Shown: positions 46,285-57,959, counted from the first letter of the stretch. The stretch is DNA of 64,000 nucleotides from Melastoma dodecandrum (GCA_029817715.1 JARUPY010000469.1:62001-126000), one strand, 5' to 3'. The notes: generated by a model not told the origin, from the sequence alone. Numbers and translations are program-made.

Positions 46285-47409
46285 GTTTTGTACCCTTTGT
46301 GAATTTAGCAGCCATCCTTACAATACAGTTCTTGGAAAAGCGATAATGATGGATTGATTCAACACGAAACTTGCGTCATCCTCCTTTCTCAACAAGAAGT
46401 TCAAACTGATTTAAAAAAAAAAACTACCATATTACTCGCTTTATCTATCTACTAATGTGTTTATTAATACGTTGACATTTGGGCCTTTTAACCGGCCCTT
46501 ATAATGCTAGCAGCAGTAGCATCATGGATTAAGGGGTGGGGGTGGGTTATGGTTTTTAGTGTATTGGGCTTTCATAAAGATAATTCCTACATGGGCCTCC
46601 TCCATAATCTCAGCTCCCTTTTTTTAACAAATAGGAAAAAGAGCGCATAATCTACCCGAGATCCATGCCCAATTGCATAAAAAAAGATTACTTCTTCTTT
46701 TTGTTTTTAGATTAGTATTGTTTAATAATAATAATAATATAATCCTGGATTCAACCTGGAAATCTGTGTTAGGGTGTGTTTTCTTATGTCTTTTGACCTC
46801 TACCCTTGTTTCTTGACTGTCTGATGGGGGTGATCGCCCTTCTCAAGAAAGGACCAACCCAGATATGAACAATCAAAATCACCCTTTTTTGTTTCTCTCT
46901 CTCCTTTTTCAAGGAGTCGGAGTCGGTTTCTATATCTATTTCTTTCTTTAGGGCCCGCCGGGGGGGGTGCGCATAATTTATTTTTGCCATAATTGTCCAA
47001 TTTGCTTCTTTCTATGGAGAGAGTCTTAGCCGGGTGAGTGACTAGTAACTGGTATTAGATAGTTTTGAACAGTGCCCAATTTGATCATGTCATGTGGAAT
47101 TGGGTTTTGCATGTGCATGTGAATTGAGAAGTCACCTAACCTCCTCCACCACCACCACCGCCGCCGACCATTTATACCCTTTTCGATCAATCAATTCAAT
47201 TTGGTCAACTTTCTCAAAAATTTAAAATCAATCAATCTCCTCTTCTCTTCATCAATTTCTTATTCTTTCTTGTTTGAGTTTTGATACCACCAGCCCCGGG
47301 CCCACATGACATGAATTTTTATTTGTATGAAAAAATCCAATGAAATATGGTAAGGCGTGATGTTAGGGTTGAAGAAGGGAATATCGTTTATTCATTTTAT
47401 GTTAGAGGA

Positions 47410-47445
<36 letters not shown>

Positions 47446-47691
47446 GGAGAAGCGCGTACAATACAACCTCGAGAGCAGGACGAAAATCATGCATTATAGC
47501 CGTTTTATTGTGGTGTTGGGGGGGAGGGTCAGAAAACTCCAGCACTGTCCAGACACACTCTCACTTTTCCTGCGTCTCTTCCACTCCCACACCCCTCCCC
47601 CCTCCCCCTCCTCACCTTCTTCTCCTTAACATGTGAACAGAGCTTCCCACCACCATCTGATCAGCCTTTTGCCTGTGATTCTTCCAAGGAA
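46285..47691 (+). promoter_or_regulatory. Upstream region of the SKU5-similar gene
   Basis: About 1.4 kb of non-repetitive DNA carrying the presumed promoter and 5' leader. No convincing TATA box is visible. It contains a CCACCACCACCGCCGCCG run at about 47143-47166, the 33-base G tract at 47411-47443 and a CT/C-rich stretch at about 47575-47630 close to the start codon. Confidence 0.5.
47411..47443 (+). repeat. 33-base G homopolymer
   Basis: Uninterrupted G run about 250 bp upstream of the start codon. It is G-quadruplex-forming if real, but also a common sequencing or assembly artefact. Confidence 0.9.
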
Positions 47692-50600
47692 ATGTCTCCT
47701 CCTACTCCTCCTTCCTTCTTCTCCCGGGTGCCCTTCGTCGTCCTCATCCTCGTTTCCCTGTTCTCCGTCCCCTGTTTCTCCGCCGACCCTTACGCTTTCT
47801 TCAACTTGAAGTTCTCTTACAAGACCGTCTCCCCCCTCGGCGTCCGTCAACAGGTTCCCCCTCCCCTTGCCTTTACCCTTCTCCTGCTCCACTTCTCTCC
47901 CGCTCTCTTGTGTCCCGTCCTCCTCTCCGCTGAGGGGGCTTGCTGCTGGTTCCTTTATTTTTAACAATCGCCTGCTGTGCATTCCTACATTTCTTGGGAT
48001 TTCGTCCCAGAGAGGTTTGCGGCACAAATGATGATTTGGGAATCCGAATGTTCCACAAAAGTTTCTTCCTTTGTTTTTTTTTTTGGTGGGGGGGGGGGAG
48101 AGGGGGATGGGCGGGGGAGGGTTTCAAATTATTCATCTCTGTTTGATTTCTTCGGTTGACGAGAGGCAGTTGACTTGTGGTTTTCGGGTTTTAAAGATGA
48201 CGTGATGTGATATGATCAGTGCAACTCCTTGGATAAGGTGGTCAGGATTTCTGGCTTTTCCTTGTTGCAGGTGATTGCTGTAAACGACTCCTTCCCTGGT
48301 CCTCTCATCAATGTCACTACTAATTACAATGTTGTGGTGAACGTCCACAATGACCTCGACGAATCCCTCCTCTTGACTTGGTATGTCTTTTACTTTGAGT
48401 ATGCGTTTTTTATTCCTTACTATGAACGATTCTTGATTGTGAATCTGGTTGTGTCAGGCCTGGGATTCAAATGCGGCATGATTCCTGGCAAGACGGAGTT
48501 TCCAGGCACTAATTGCCCTATTCCATCCAAATGGAACTGGACTTATCAGTTTCAAGCCAAGGATCAGATTGGTAGCTACTTCTACTACCCATTTCTCAAC
48601 TTGCAGAGAGCGTCCGGCGGTTTTGGACCCGTTATAATCACCAATAGAGATATAATTCCCATCCCTTTTGCTCAACCCGATGGAGACGTCATCCTAATGA
48701 TTGGCGATTGGTACACACGAAACCATACGGTCAGCAATCATTTGTTGCCTTTTCTTTCTTACTTGGCCTTTGATTCCTTTTCCCTATGAACTGTGAATGT
48801 TACAAATATTCAACATGCTTCAGGAATTAAGGGTGGCCTTGGATGCGGGAAAGGACCTTGGAATGCCTGATGGAGTTCTCATAAATGGGAAGGGGCCCTT
48901 CAAGTACAATAGCACTCTGGTGCCTGACGGAATTGCTTATGAATCTGTCAAAGTGGATCCTGGTATTCAAATATTGATCTCTTTTACATTCACCTTGGCA
49001 CCTTGGCATTCGGAATAATATTGCACTGAATGATCAGTTCAAACTGAAGTTTGTTCCTTTGGGGATTAAGTTCGTGTCCTTCGACTTTGTTCTTTCGAGT
49101 ACTGGCGTTTTGCTACATTTATTTCCCACAGATTTTAGTTGTTAGTCTGCAATCCTGACTTATTTGGTTTTCCAGGAAAAACATACCGGTTTAGGGTGCA
49201 CAATGTCGGGACATCCACTAGCCTCAACTTTAGAATTCAGAATCATAATCTTCTTTTGGTGGAAACTGAGGGTTATTATACGCTGCAACAAAATTATACG
49301 AGTTTGGACATCCATGTTGGGCAGTCGTACTCCTTTTTGGTTATTATGGACCAGAATGCTAGTTCTGACTACTACATCGTGGCCAGCGCCAGGTTTGTAA
49401 ATGAATCTCTTTGGCAGAGGGTTACTGGTGTGGCCGTCTTACACTACAGCAATTCGAAGGGACCTGCATCCGGTCCTTTACCTGACCCACCACAAGATTT
49501 CTTTGACAAGTCAATGTCCTTGAATCAGGCAAAGTCTATCAGGTATTGCCCTTGCTTTTCCTTTTCTGTGTTGATACTTGCAAGTGGCATGTGGATGCTT
49601 TTATGCTACTACCTACAGGCAGATGACAGGGCACTTTATGGATCTGGTTGTCAATTTATCTGAAGTTTTTCTTGTTGTTTATGTCAGGCAGAATGGAACT
49701 GCCAGTGGAGCTCGCCCAAATCCACAGGGATCTTTCCATTATGGTAGCATTAATGTAACTGATTCTTATCTATTAGAGATTGTCCCTCTGGAAACTATTG
49801 ATGGGAAGACAAAAGCCACCTTGAATGGCATCTCATTTGTGAATCCTAGCACGCCAATTCGGCTTGCTGATCAGCATAATGTGAAGGGAGTATATAAGCT
49901 TGATTTTCCTAATCAGCCACTTGATCGGCCAGGTCGAATGGACACATCCTTGATCAATGCTACCTATAAGGGTTTTATAGAGGTTGTCTTTCAGAACAAT
50001 GACACAACCATGCAGAGTCTACATGTGGATGGCTACTCATTCTTTGTTGTCGGGTACTTCTTGCCAGAATTTCTGTTTATTTTAGACGATTTACAGCTTT
50101 GTTAATTGGGTGGACAACCAGTTGCTGATTTAATGCGATGACTTAAACTTCCCAGGGATTTTGATAGACCATAGGTGGTGGATTCTGATAGTTTAAGTCT
50201 TTAAGATTGTGTACTCTAGACAGATAATTTGCAGCGACTGCTTTTTGGGGTAATGTGCCACTTCTTAAGATTTGTTACTCATGAATTGCTGAGTGACGCT
50301 TATTATTTGCTTGCAGCTTGGATTATGGTAATTGGACAGTTGACAGCAGAAACTCCTACAATCGGTGGGATGCCATTTTTCGTCACACGACTCAGGTTTG
50401 TGGAACAGTGCATTTTTTGTGCTTGAGCAGATTGAATCTGTCTGCTCTATGTTTTCCTGATCAGGTCCATCGGTTCTTGTGCTGTATTAGTTGTGGGAGC
50501 AGAAGACATTGTTGGATGTGTTGTTAATGGGAACATTTTTAACATTAGGTTTGTTAACATGATTTATAGGTTTTCCCCGGTGGTTGGACAGCAATTTATC

Positions 50601-50972
50601 TCTCTCTAGATAATCCAGGAGTGTGGAACATCAGGGCAGAAAATCTCGATAGACGTTATCTCGGACAGGAAACTTACATGAGGATTGTAAATCCCGAAGA
50701 AAATGGTAATACCGAATCGGCAGCTCCAGACAATGTGCTGTATTGTGGGGCACTGAGCAATTTGCAGAAGTAAAAATGTTTCTTCCTTCCTCTGTTTCTG
50801 TTCCTCTTGCTGCCCAATGCCTTGGTCTTCTTATTTAATCTAATATACACCTGGTGTCACTTATTTTCTCAGGGAACAGCATCACTCCTCTTCAACTGCC
50901 ATCATACCTGGAAAACTGGGACTCATCACCTTCGTCGTCGCAACAGCTGCTGTCATTGTGAACTTCCGTTAA
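47692..50972 (+). CDS. SKU5-similar (SKS) multicopper-oxidase-like protein, apparent frameshift in exon 3
   Basis: Member of the SKU5/SKS family: cell-wall or GPI-anchored cupredoxin-fold proteins involved in directional growth, most lacking a full copper set. Exons by GT-AG and family continuity: 47692-47853, 48271-48380, 48458-48729, 48824-48962, 49176-49542, 49688-50053, 50317-50395, 50570-50769, 50873-50972. A signal peptide (LILVSLFSVPCFSADPY) leads to SPLGVRQQVIAVNDSFPGPL, then NWTYQFQAKDQIGSYFYYP, IGDWYTRNHT, VHNVGTSTSLNFRIQNHNLL, FVNPSTPIRLADQ and VFPGGWTAIYLSLDNPGVWN. The C-terminal hydrophobic tail (LGLITFVVATAAVIVNF) fits a GPI-anchor signal. Exon 3 opens in frame (GIQMRHDSWQDGV), but one extra T at 48499-48501 (GAGTTTCC) shifts the frame before PGTNCPIPSKWN. 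Every other junction keeps phase. Either a null allele or a base error. Confidence 0.9.
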
Positions 50973-51492
50973 CTCTCTCCATGGGACAGTGACTGTTCTT
51001 TGGGAAATATGCACTTTTTGGGTAGTTTCGGCAACAAAAGTTTCATTGGCGAAAAAGGATGATAGATGGTTGACTTGAGGAAGCATCCACAGATTCTCAT
51101 AGGGATTCATGTTCTTTTAATGTTTCTTTTTTTGGCTTTAGGTGATTTACATTGAGCTTCTTAATTCATGTTGTATCTCAAGCTTTACTGTCGATTGCAA
51201 TGGACTCTTCCAAGTTCTGTTGTCATTTACATTCATCTGATATCGATCTCCAATGGCCATCGATTGAGAAAACCGATCCCAATGTGTTGATTCAGGAACT
51301 GCACATACTGTTTGTTGAACTCGTTTTTTACTGACATTCCAATGGCTAATTCGGGTGATCTAAACCAAGTCGAGAATCTCATGAGATGGAGACGTAGAAA
51401 TTTGAGAGCATGAGCACGATAACAATTGGCCAAAAATGAAGAATTTAATGCATTAACACAATGTTTTTCGACCACTACATGCAGAAACATGA
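50973..51492. other. Convergent intergenic region between SKS and pectinesterase genes
   Basis: About 520 bp holding both 3' untranslated regions. No further gene is recognised. Confidence 0.6.
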
Positions 51493-53163
51493 TTACAGGC
51501 CCGAAGTAAATGGTACTCCGGTTGCCGGCAACCATGACTGACCGGCAATGAAGTTACCAACGGTAAAACTAGAAGCTGTGGTTGGACTTGTTATTACATG
51601 GTAGCCATTCCACTTGACCCTGTTAGAAGTTGAACTTCCTGGACCAGTATTCATATATTCGCCATAGTATACTGTGTTTGCAAAGTTTGATGTATCCCAT
51701 GCAAGCCACCCGGTGGGACTTACCAGAGAACTCATATACGTCTCCATGTAAACTGTCCTCGAGTACTGCATCCACGGCCGTCCTAAATAGGTCTGAACCG
51801 AACTGACCACCCCCGCGAGATCAGGTGCTGCCCTGATTTGTGACTTGTGGATCACTATGCCTGTGTTCTGGTAAGGATCGTTCCGGCCTTGCGCCGTTAT
51901 GACATTTGGTTGACCGTTCTCTGGTTTCCTGGCATAGATCTGACAGTTCTGGAAGACAACTGCGGCGTTCCCAAAGATAAAATCTACAGTGCCAAAGACT
52001 TGGGAGGCCTTGTAGAACTGACGTTGCGAAAGGACCCAGAGAGTGTCTTGGTATCCAAGGAAAGCACATCGGTAGAAGACTGAAAGGTCAGAAGCGGATC
52101 GAAGAGCAACTGCTTGGCCGCCATTTGGACCTGCGGTGTTGCGAAATGTAATATCTCGAGCGATGAAGCCAAGGCCATCAATTCCTGTAAGACGAATTTT
52201 TTCCTGTCACAGTTAGACAAGCGTCATGAAATAGAAAATGCTGATAGCAAGCCGGAAGATGTATTCACCAGCTGTAGCAGAACTGTAAGTCGTGTAGCCT
52301 CCACTCACGCTACGGCCACCTGAGATTATTGTATTCTTTATCCCCTCTCCAATTAACATGATGTTGTCATTGTTGTATGCAACCCCAATGATTTCCCTGT
52401 ACACGCCATTTTTCACGTAAATAATGAATCTGGAACTCATCGACGTCCTTTTTGCGGCTTCATTTAGGGCCTCCTGTATGGTGCGGACATTGCCCGAACC
52501 GTCTTTTGCCACCACGAGATTAGCCTGCACCAAGGCCAGGGAATTGGATTGCAGAAGCTTCCTATCGTGGTTAGAGACCCAGCTGGGGAAATCTTTGCGG
52601 TCGTAGTCCTCTGGCCTTCTGCTTGCCATCATCATCAAGACCTCATTAACTGCCAGTGTATTGCTTATGAGTCTTGACAGATTACCCGAGATGGCTGGTG
52701 ATATGACATCCGAGGTATTCAAGTCTCGGAATCCCAGCCTACACGTTTCGATGTCTGTGAGGGCCGTGCTAAGCAAGGTTTGAGCATCCAAGTACGAACA
52801 GCGGTGGCGGGATCCCAGGCCCCTCAGCGTCTGGTTCAGCTGAAGAACCATGATATCGTAAAGCTTCCTGCAATCACGCCACACGTACTTCGCCCTGCAC
52901 CTCCTGCATTTCCACCTGAGCCCCACAACCTGCCTGTGAGCTTCTAGGGAATGCTCCAGCGTTGCCCGCAGCATCATCTCGCGAAACTCGGTGCCGTTCC
53001 TGGGAGGGACAGAAGGAGGAGGGTGGTTCAAGTAGAACTTGCAGGGCTCGGGGTGGGGCATCCTGCTGCAGTATCGGTCGATATCTAGTGGGGTGGTTTC
53101 GACCGACCATGATGGGGGAACAGAGGAAACAAAGATCAAGGAGGCTACGACTAGACCAATCAT
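51493..53163 (-). CDS. Type-I pectinesterase (pectin methylesterase with inhibitor-like pro-region)
   Basis: De-esterifies cell-wall homogalacturonan. Two exons, 53163-52269 and 52184-51493, joined by an 84-bp GT-AG intron; 528 residues, normal for type-I PMEs. The start MIGLVVASLIFVSSVPPSWS gives a signal peptide; an upstream in-frame ATG (53319) would bury it, so the later start is preferred. The inhibitor-like pro-region covers about 25-180 (WRDCRKLYDIMV, STALTDIETCRLGF). A processing-type RKLL motif lies near residue 198. The catalytic domain starts at VVAKDGSGNVRTI (about 215). Active-site elements are QAVALR, GYQDTL, VFGTVDFIFGNAAVVFQNC and LGRPW, all intact. It ends at FTSGL-stop. Convergent with the SKS gene and followed on the same strand by a PME inhibitor gene. 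Likely functional. Confidence 0.95.
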
Positions 53164-55194
53164 GTCGTTGCTTCTTTCTTGTCCGAGACTTCCGTTTCCT
53201 GAAAACTCTTGCAGGTTTGTCTGGTTCTTAACATTAATAAAAAATCGAGCCGGGGAGGGTGGGGTGGGGTGGGGGGAAGGAAAACTTCCGTGATGAAGTG
53301 CAGAGATGTCGCTGGACATAAATTAATAAAAATAAATAAATCAGAGCCAAGTGCAGTGCAGTTGCGAAGGGGAGATCTATGAAGACTTCACGCGGCTGAC
53401 CTCCCTCCTGTTGTTGTTTTTTATTAAGCATACAGTTTAGAAAGTCCACATAGAAAGAGAATGATTCGCTTGCTGCGTGGCGTGCAGGAGAGAGTCTTTG
53501 AGGATGGTGTTCCTTTGGAAAGCAGGCAATGTCAGGAAAACCTCTGCCCTCCTGATAGCAGCGGAAACTGAGGCATGTGAGATGAGCAACATCACGCAGA
53601 ACGCGGGGGTTAATGTTGTTTTCTGAGGATAGAAAGGATTAAAGAAAGAAAGAACAAGGTTGACAATTAGTGCCGTGGTGGGTGGCCATGCACTGCTGGG
53701 GAGGATTGCCTGCTGCTTCGTTTCTACATATTTAGGGGGGTTGCTTGGAGTTTCTTGAGGGGCAGGTGGCATGGTTTTTGCGTGCCGCCCCAATTACACA
53801 TCACATTTATTGGGTGGGGTCCACATGAGATTTGAATCCAAGCAAGTAATATTTCTTTTTTTTATTTGACGTGCCCCCAATTTAAGTATAAAGATAAAAA
53901 CGATCGTTTTTCTTTTACGTCCCTTTGGATGACATTCTACCCTATGGCTTCTCCAGTATTGATTGGTTCGGTACTCACCCCTTTCATGAGCCACAAACCC
54001 CCACATCGGAAGGGAAGCAGCGAGTCTTTATCAAAGTACGAGGCTAATTTTATGTCGGGGAAAATATCAGGCTATGATTGATCTCCCTCCCTCTCCGACC
54101 ATAGAATATTTGGTGGCTGAGGTTGTAGTAAAAGATCTAACCAAGCTTATAGCCTACGGACTATCCTCGAACCATTGTTATCATCAGGACAATCTGAATT
54201 GACAAAAAGAAATTGATATTTTTTTAAGACACCACAATCGACCGGGAACGATTAGGAATTGTTCTTGTTACATTATATCAAGCATACTCAATTTATTTGA
54301 TTTTAGAAAATAAATAATTCTACATTATTATATTATTATTTTTTAAGTTTTTGAAATATTATCGAATCTAATTATTATATTTTTTTAGTTTTTGAAATAT
54401 TATCGAATCTTCACTCCCTTGCCATGCTTAATGTAAAAAGAAAAGGAAATTCTATGAACTTTTTAAGATTTTATGATAGCAACGGAAATTTTCGAGTGGG
54501 CTTAAATGTTGGGTAGGATGAGTTTTAGATAAAAAAAATAACTTAATAATCACGTTATTAGAGACAGGGCTTCTTTAACCTCTTTTTATTTTTAATTATT
54601 TTTTATTTTTGTGCTTAGTGAATTTTAACGTTAAACAACTGACGCCAACTAAAACCCCAACAGTAGTATGCTAAAACTCGTCATATTTCATTATTCATTT
54701 ATAACAATTAAATCAAAAGGATGGCGGCGTTTCTGTAAATGGGCTTCACGTCCTCCACCCTTTTTTTTCCCAACACTACCGGGAGTTAACAAAAGGAAAG
54801 GTACTCTTCTTTTTAAGAGAGATTTTTCATGAACAACCCTTGTTTGCAACAATGACTTTCTCCTTTTAAAAACGATTCATGAACAACCCTTGTTTGCAAC
54901 AATGACTTTCTCCTTTTAAAAACGATTCATCTCACTGTGAATGGAATTATACAACAACGGATTGCCATCACCACTTGATAGACAAACAAAGTAACTAACT
55001 AATGGTAAATTGCATTGTATACAACCTGGACTGAACCGGACCAGACCACACCGGCCACGAACTCATAGTCCCAGGCCTTTGCTTCTTATAATCCCCACTC
55101 CCACTTCCTTCGTAATCCCATATCAAAGCACAATCTCCGTTTTACCACATCTTCTGTTTTTTCTTTTTTGCTGTGATCTTATGTCTCCTCCTCG
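53164..55194. other. Intergenic region upstream of the pectinesterase gene
   Basis: About 2 kb without a recognised gene. The part nearest 53163 is the presumed PME promoter (an AT-rich AATAAAAATAAATAAAT stretch at about 53324-53340 may serve as a TATA region). 54200-54720 is AT-rich and contains an imperfect repeat of TTTTTGAAATATTATCGAAT (about 54347 and 54388). 54826-54925 is a tandem duplication. Confidence 0.55.
54826..54925. repeat. Two identical 50-bp tandem units
   Basis: TTCATGAACAACCCTTG... repeats at 54826 and 54876. The second unit is followed by a short partial third copy (TTCAT at 54926). Identity suggests a recent duplication or an assembly collapse/expansion. Confidence 0.85.
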
Positions 55195-55794
55195 TCAGGC
55201 GTGGATGCCGCCCGATGCATACCTGTTTACCAGAGACAACGCGTTGCTGGTGAGATGGGCGATGGTCACGATCCTATCCCTCACCTGCGTCTTCACATCC
55301 CATCCGTTCAAGGGCTGGCCCGAGAACCCGTCGGAGCACGTGGTCTCGTCCGTGAGAGCCGCGCTCACCCACGTCTGCACGTCGTTCATGGTCAGAGCAA
55401 AGTTCGAACCCATGACGTGGCTCATCTCGTCGATGGATCTCTTGATGCTGTCAACGGCGTCGGCCAGCTGATCCACGCAGTCCTTCATGGCCCCTGACTC
55501 CCTTGGGGTCATCCCTTTTCCTCGGGAGAGTGTCGTCATCATGGCCGACACGGAGCGTGCAGAGTCCAAAGTGACCCCGAGGGCGGTGCTGGCGAGCAGC
55601 TTGGGGCTAGTCTGGATAATGCTGGCGTGGCTCGAGAGGGAGTTATAACAGAGGCTCGGGTAAGCCGTGCCGCTGCAGGACGACCTGAGGAACTCGTTGG
55701 TGGTCCTGGACGGCTGTTGGGCTGAGCTCAAGCCCGTGGACGCGAGGAAGAGCGTGAAAACGAGGACCGCACCCGTGCTGTTCATGGTTGCCAT
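55195..55794 (-). CDS. Pectinesterase/invertase inhibitor-family protein
   Basis: Small secreted four-helix inhibitor; family members bind pectin methylesterases or invertases one-to-one in the apoplast. Single exon, 199 residues, normal length. The start MATMNSTGAVLVFTLFLAST supplies a signal peptide ending near LSSAQQ. The conserved Cys pattern is present: SSCSGTAYPSLCYNSL, MKDCVDQLADAV and TTCSDGF, with AMKDCVDQL and WVSAALTDETTC typical of the PMEI fold. Of two upstream in-frame ATGs, the later (55794) is chosen because the signal peptide follows it directly. A TATA box lies about 120 bp upstream. Whether the target is a pectinesterase or an invertase cannot be told from sequence alone. 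Confidence 0.93.
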   Translation of the reverse strand: MATMNSTGAVLVFTLFLASTGLSSAQQPSRTTNEFLRSSCSGTAYPSLCYNSLSSHASIIQTSPKLLASTALGVTLDSARSVSAMMTTLSRGKGMTPRESGAMKDCVDQLADAVDSIKRSIDEMSHVMGSNFALTMNDVQTWVSAALTDETTCSDGFSGQPLNGWDVKTQVRDRIVTIAHLTSNALSLVNRYASGGIHA

Positions 55795-55915
55795 CTGCAA
55801 GTTTCTTTCTTTTTCTTTGGTAAAGAAAAGAACGTTACCCGTACAGCTAATTCTAACTCCTCTGGTGGCCGAGTGTTTTAAGTGGATGGGATGACGAGAA
55901 TTTGGGGGAGTCCCA

Positions 55916-55923
55916 ATATATAG
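55916..55923 (-). promoter_or_regulatory. TATA box of the PMEI-family gene
   Basis: CTATATAT on the minus strand, 122 bp before the start codon, a typical plant spacing once the 5' leader is allowed for. Confidence 0.7.
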
Positions 55924-56303
55924 GGCAAAGAAAGGGGAGTTGGGTCCAGAAGTGAGAGGGGGTCTTAATTTTTTAATGTAAAAGAAATGCAAGTTGGTAG
56001 GCCAAATTGGTTGGAGAAGGGATGTGAGGGGGGCCCTGTGTTTGCTGCAACAAGTGGGAGTGGAGGGATTTGGGGATGTGCCCGCCCCCCTCCCCCCTTC
56101 TGAAATGAAAGGACGGCGGGATTAAGACATTGATATTTTCTTCTAATCCTTCTCAAAAAAAAAAAAAGAACTGCATTTATTGCATTGGAGTTAAGGCCAT
56201 CTTTGAGTAAGTATGCGGGGATGTCATGATTGGCCTTTTTAACTTTGGTACGAGGTAACCATGCTGTATCTAGCGTATTCAGGGTGAACAGGTGTTAGGG
56301 TGG
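55924..56303. other. Gap between the PMEI gene and element E
   Basis: No gene recognised. Contains short G- and C-rich runs (about 56030-56100) and an A run near 56155-56167. Confidence 0.5.
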
Positions 56304-57290
56304 TGTTGACGCACATAAATTTATGAGTTTTGTTCCTAGTGGGCCAAATGTGCGAAGCCCAAGAGGGCGTCTCTCGAAATGAACAGAGCCTGACTCCAGC
56401 ATCGGTCGAGAAATCCAGTGTTGCTCAAGAAACGGCTTGTTCGATATAAGTCGAGATGTTGTGCTGACTTCCTCTAACCCGCAAACGGGAAGTATGCTCG
56501 AAGGCCCAACTAGGTCACGATCAAAGAATAAGACACCTGGCAAAACCAAAAAAGGCCGATTGAGATACGACGTACATGCATTCTATAAAATAGGAGACAG
56601 ATTGTGCACACGATCTCAGAAGATCTTGAGCCTGCTAATTAACCGCGACTAAAAGATCCTGAGATATAAAAATACCACAACAGATACAATTAAAAACTCA
56701 CATATTCTAAATCTTTTACCCTTCTGCTTTTTCCTTTTTACCCACGTCCTGACCTCCAACTTCAGTGTCGTGCATTAAATTCTAGCGTTGTTGACACACC
56801 CCGTTTATCCAAGGTGCCGTGCATTAAATTTCGTCGCAGTTGACCTGGCCACCCCTTCGATTCCGCCCATCGACGCCATGCATTAAATTCCGACGTCGAG
56901 CTCCACCATCGGTGTCGTCGCATTATATACCGGTGTCGTTGACGCCTCCTCCGCTCCACAAGGGTGAATTCCAGGAGAGGAATTCGTCTCGACCGCCTCT
57001 AGTCCGCCGCCTCCCGTCGTGAAGCGCACCAGGCCTTTTCTCTTGTTTCTTGTTCGAGTAATGTCCGTAAGTGTAACGGTGTAAGCTCGGTATCGTCGCA
57101 TTAAATTCTGATATTGCGTTTATTTGTTATACTTGTATTCCTTTGCTTTGCGGTGTTCAACACCAAACGTTGTAAATTCAATACCGTCGTATTAAATTCC
57201 GGTATTACATTTACTTTCCCTCCATAGCGACCACATCATTCACTATAAAATTCGACACGTATTGCAGGGAACACATTTTCCGCCCCAACA
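56304..57290 (+). repeat. Probable 5' LTR of element E
   Basis: Likely starts TGTTGACG and ends CCCCAACA just before the primer site. TATAAAATAG at about 56584-56593 is a plausible TATA box. The 3' third carries six spaced copies of a GTCGTGCATTAAATTC-like motif. Confidence 0.6.
56768..57201 (+). repeat. Six spaced copies of a GCATTAAATTC motif
   Basis: Copies near 56772, 56820, 56879, 56920 (degenerate, CATTATATAC), 57098 and 57189, usually preceded by GTCG or GCCG and followed by C/T and G. They occupy the part of the LTR nearest the primer site. Confidence 0.7.
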
Positions 57291-57296
57291 CGTTTT

Positions 57297-57312
57297 TGGC
57301 ACCACAGTGGGA
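57297..57312 (+). other. Primer binding site of element E
   Basis: TGGCACCACAGTGGGA, six bases after the LTR end. It resembles the TTTGGCGCCGTCTGTGGGAA primer region common in Tat-type elements; the priming tRNA is not certain. Confidence 0.6.
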
Positions 57313-57349
57313 GTTAGAATTTTGAAATCCACAAAAAATCCTTAGAAAA

Positions 57350-57959
57350 ATGGTTAGTACTAGAAGTACAGACGACGACAAAGAAAAAGAGCTCAAAGAG
57401 AAACAACTCCTTGAGACTCAAAAAAAGGGTACTCAGAAGGTCCCAATAGAGCCTTTAGAAAACCCTTGGCGAGAATATTCGCTTGATGACTTTACTCCTA
57501 GACAAGAGTTTAGTGAGGCTATAAGAAAGTCTAAGGACGATGGAGGCTCGAGTGGATGAAAGAATCCAGGAGATGATAGATGCTCTAAATTTCATTAAGA
57601 ATGGTAGATCTGAGAAGAAGAACAATTCTTTAAGTGAAAAACCATTCATGGCGGATGCTAGAGCTGCTGGAAAGGAGAAGGTTAATGGTCCAGGTTCTCA
57701 TGAAGAACGTGCTGAGCCATATCCTGGAATTTCTATTGGTATAGGCGTAGGAAGCTCGAGAAGCCCGATACCTGATAGGAATGCTAACCTTACAGTCGTA
57801 GATCTCGAGCAAAATACTTACCCAGTTCATCCTCCTGTAAGCCAAAGTAGGGAAACCAAGAGCTTTTACTTCAAACCTAGGGAGAGAGAGTTTAACCAAA
57901 AAACAAGTCCAAATCCTACTATCGACTTGAGTGGACAGATCGCTCAAGTTGTGGATTAA
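57350..57959 (+). pseudogene. gag: N-terminal gag region of element E
   Basis: ATG at 57350 opens a Lys/Glu-rich segment (MVSTRSTDDDKEKELKEKQL). A stop near 57557 with an overlapping frame from 57540 (MEARVDERIQEMIDALNFI) indicates a frameshift. The second frame ends at TAA 57957-57959, immediately before the gag core frame. Confidence 0.65.

Noticed and set aside
47626..48027. Minus-strand 133-codon open stretch over SKS exon 1
   Set aside because: Antisense to a well-supported exon and its C/T-rich leader; low-complexity Glu/Gly/Arg composition.
53164..53319. N-terminal extension of the pectinesterase from an ATG at 53319
   Set aside because: It would place 52 low-complexity residues before a clear signal peptide at MIGLVV; the 53163 start fits a secreted enzyme.
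55010..55471. Plus-strand 153-codon open stretch
   Set aside because: Antisense to the PMEI-family gene, whose signal peptide, Cys pattern and TATA box fix the minus strand as coding.
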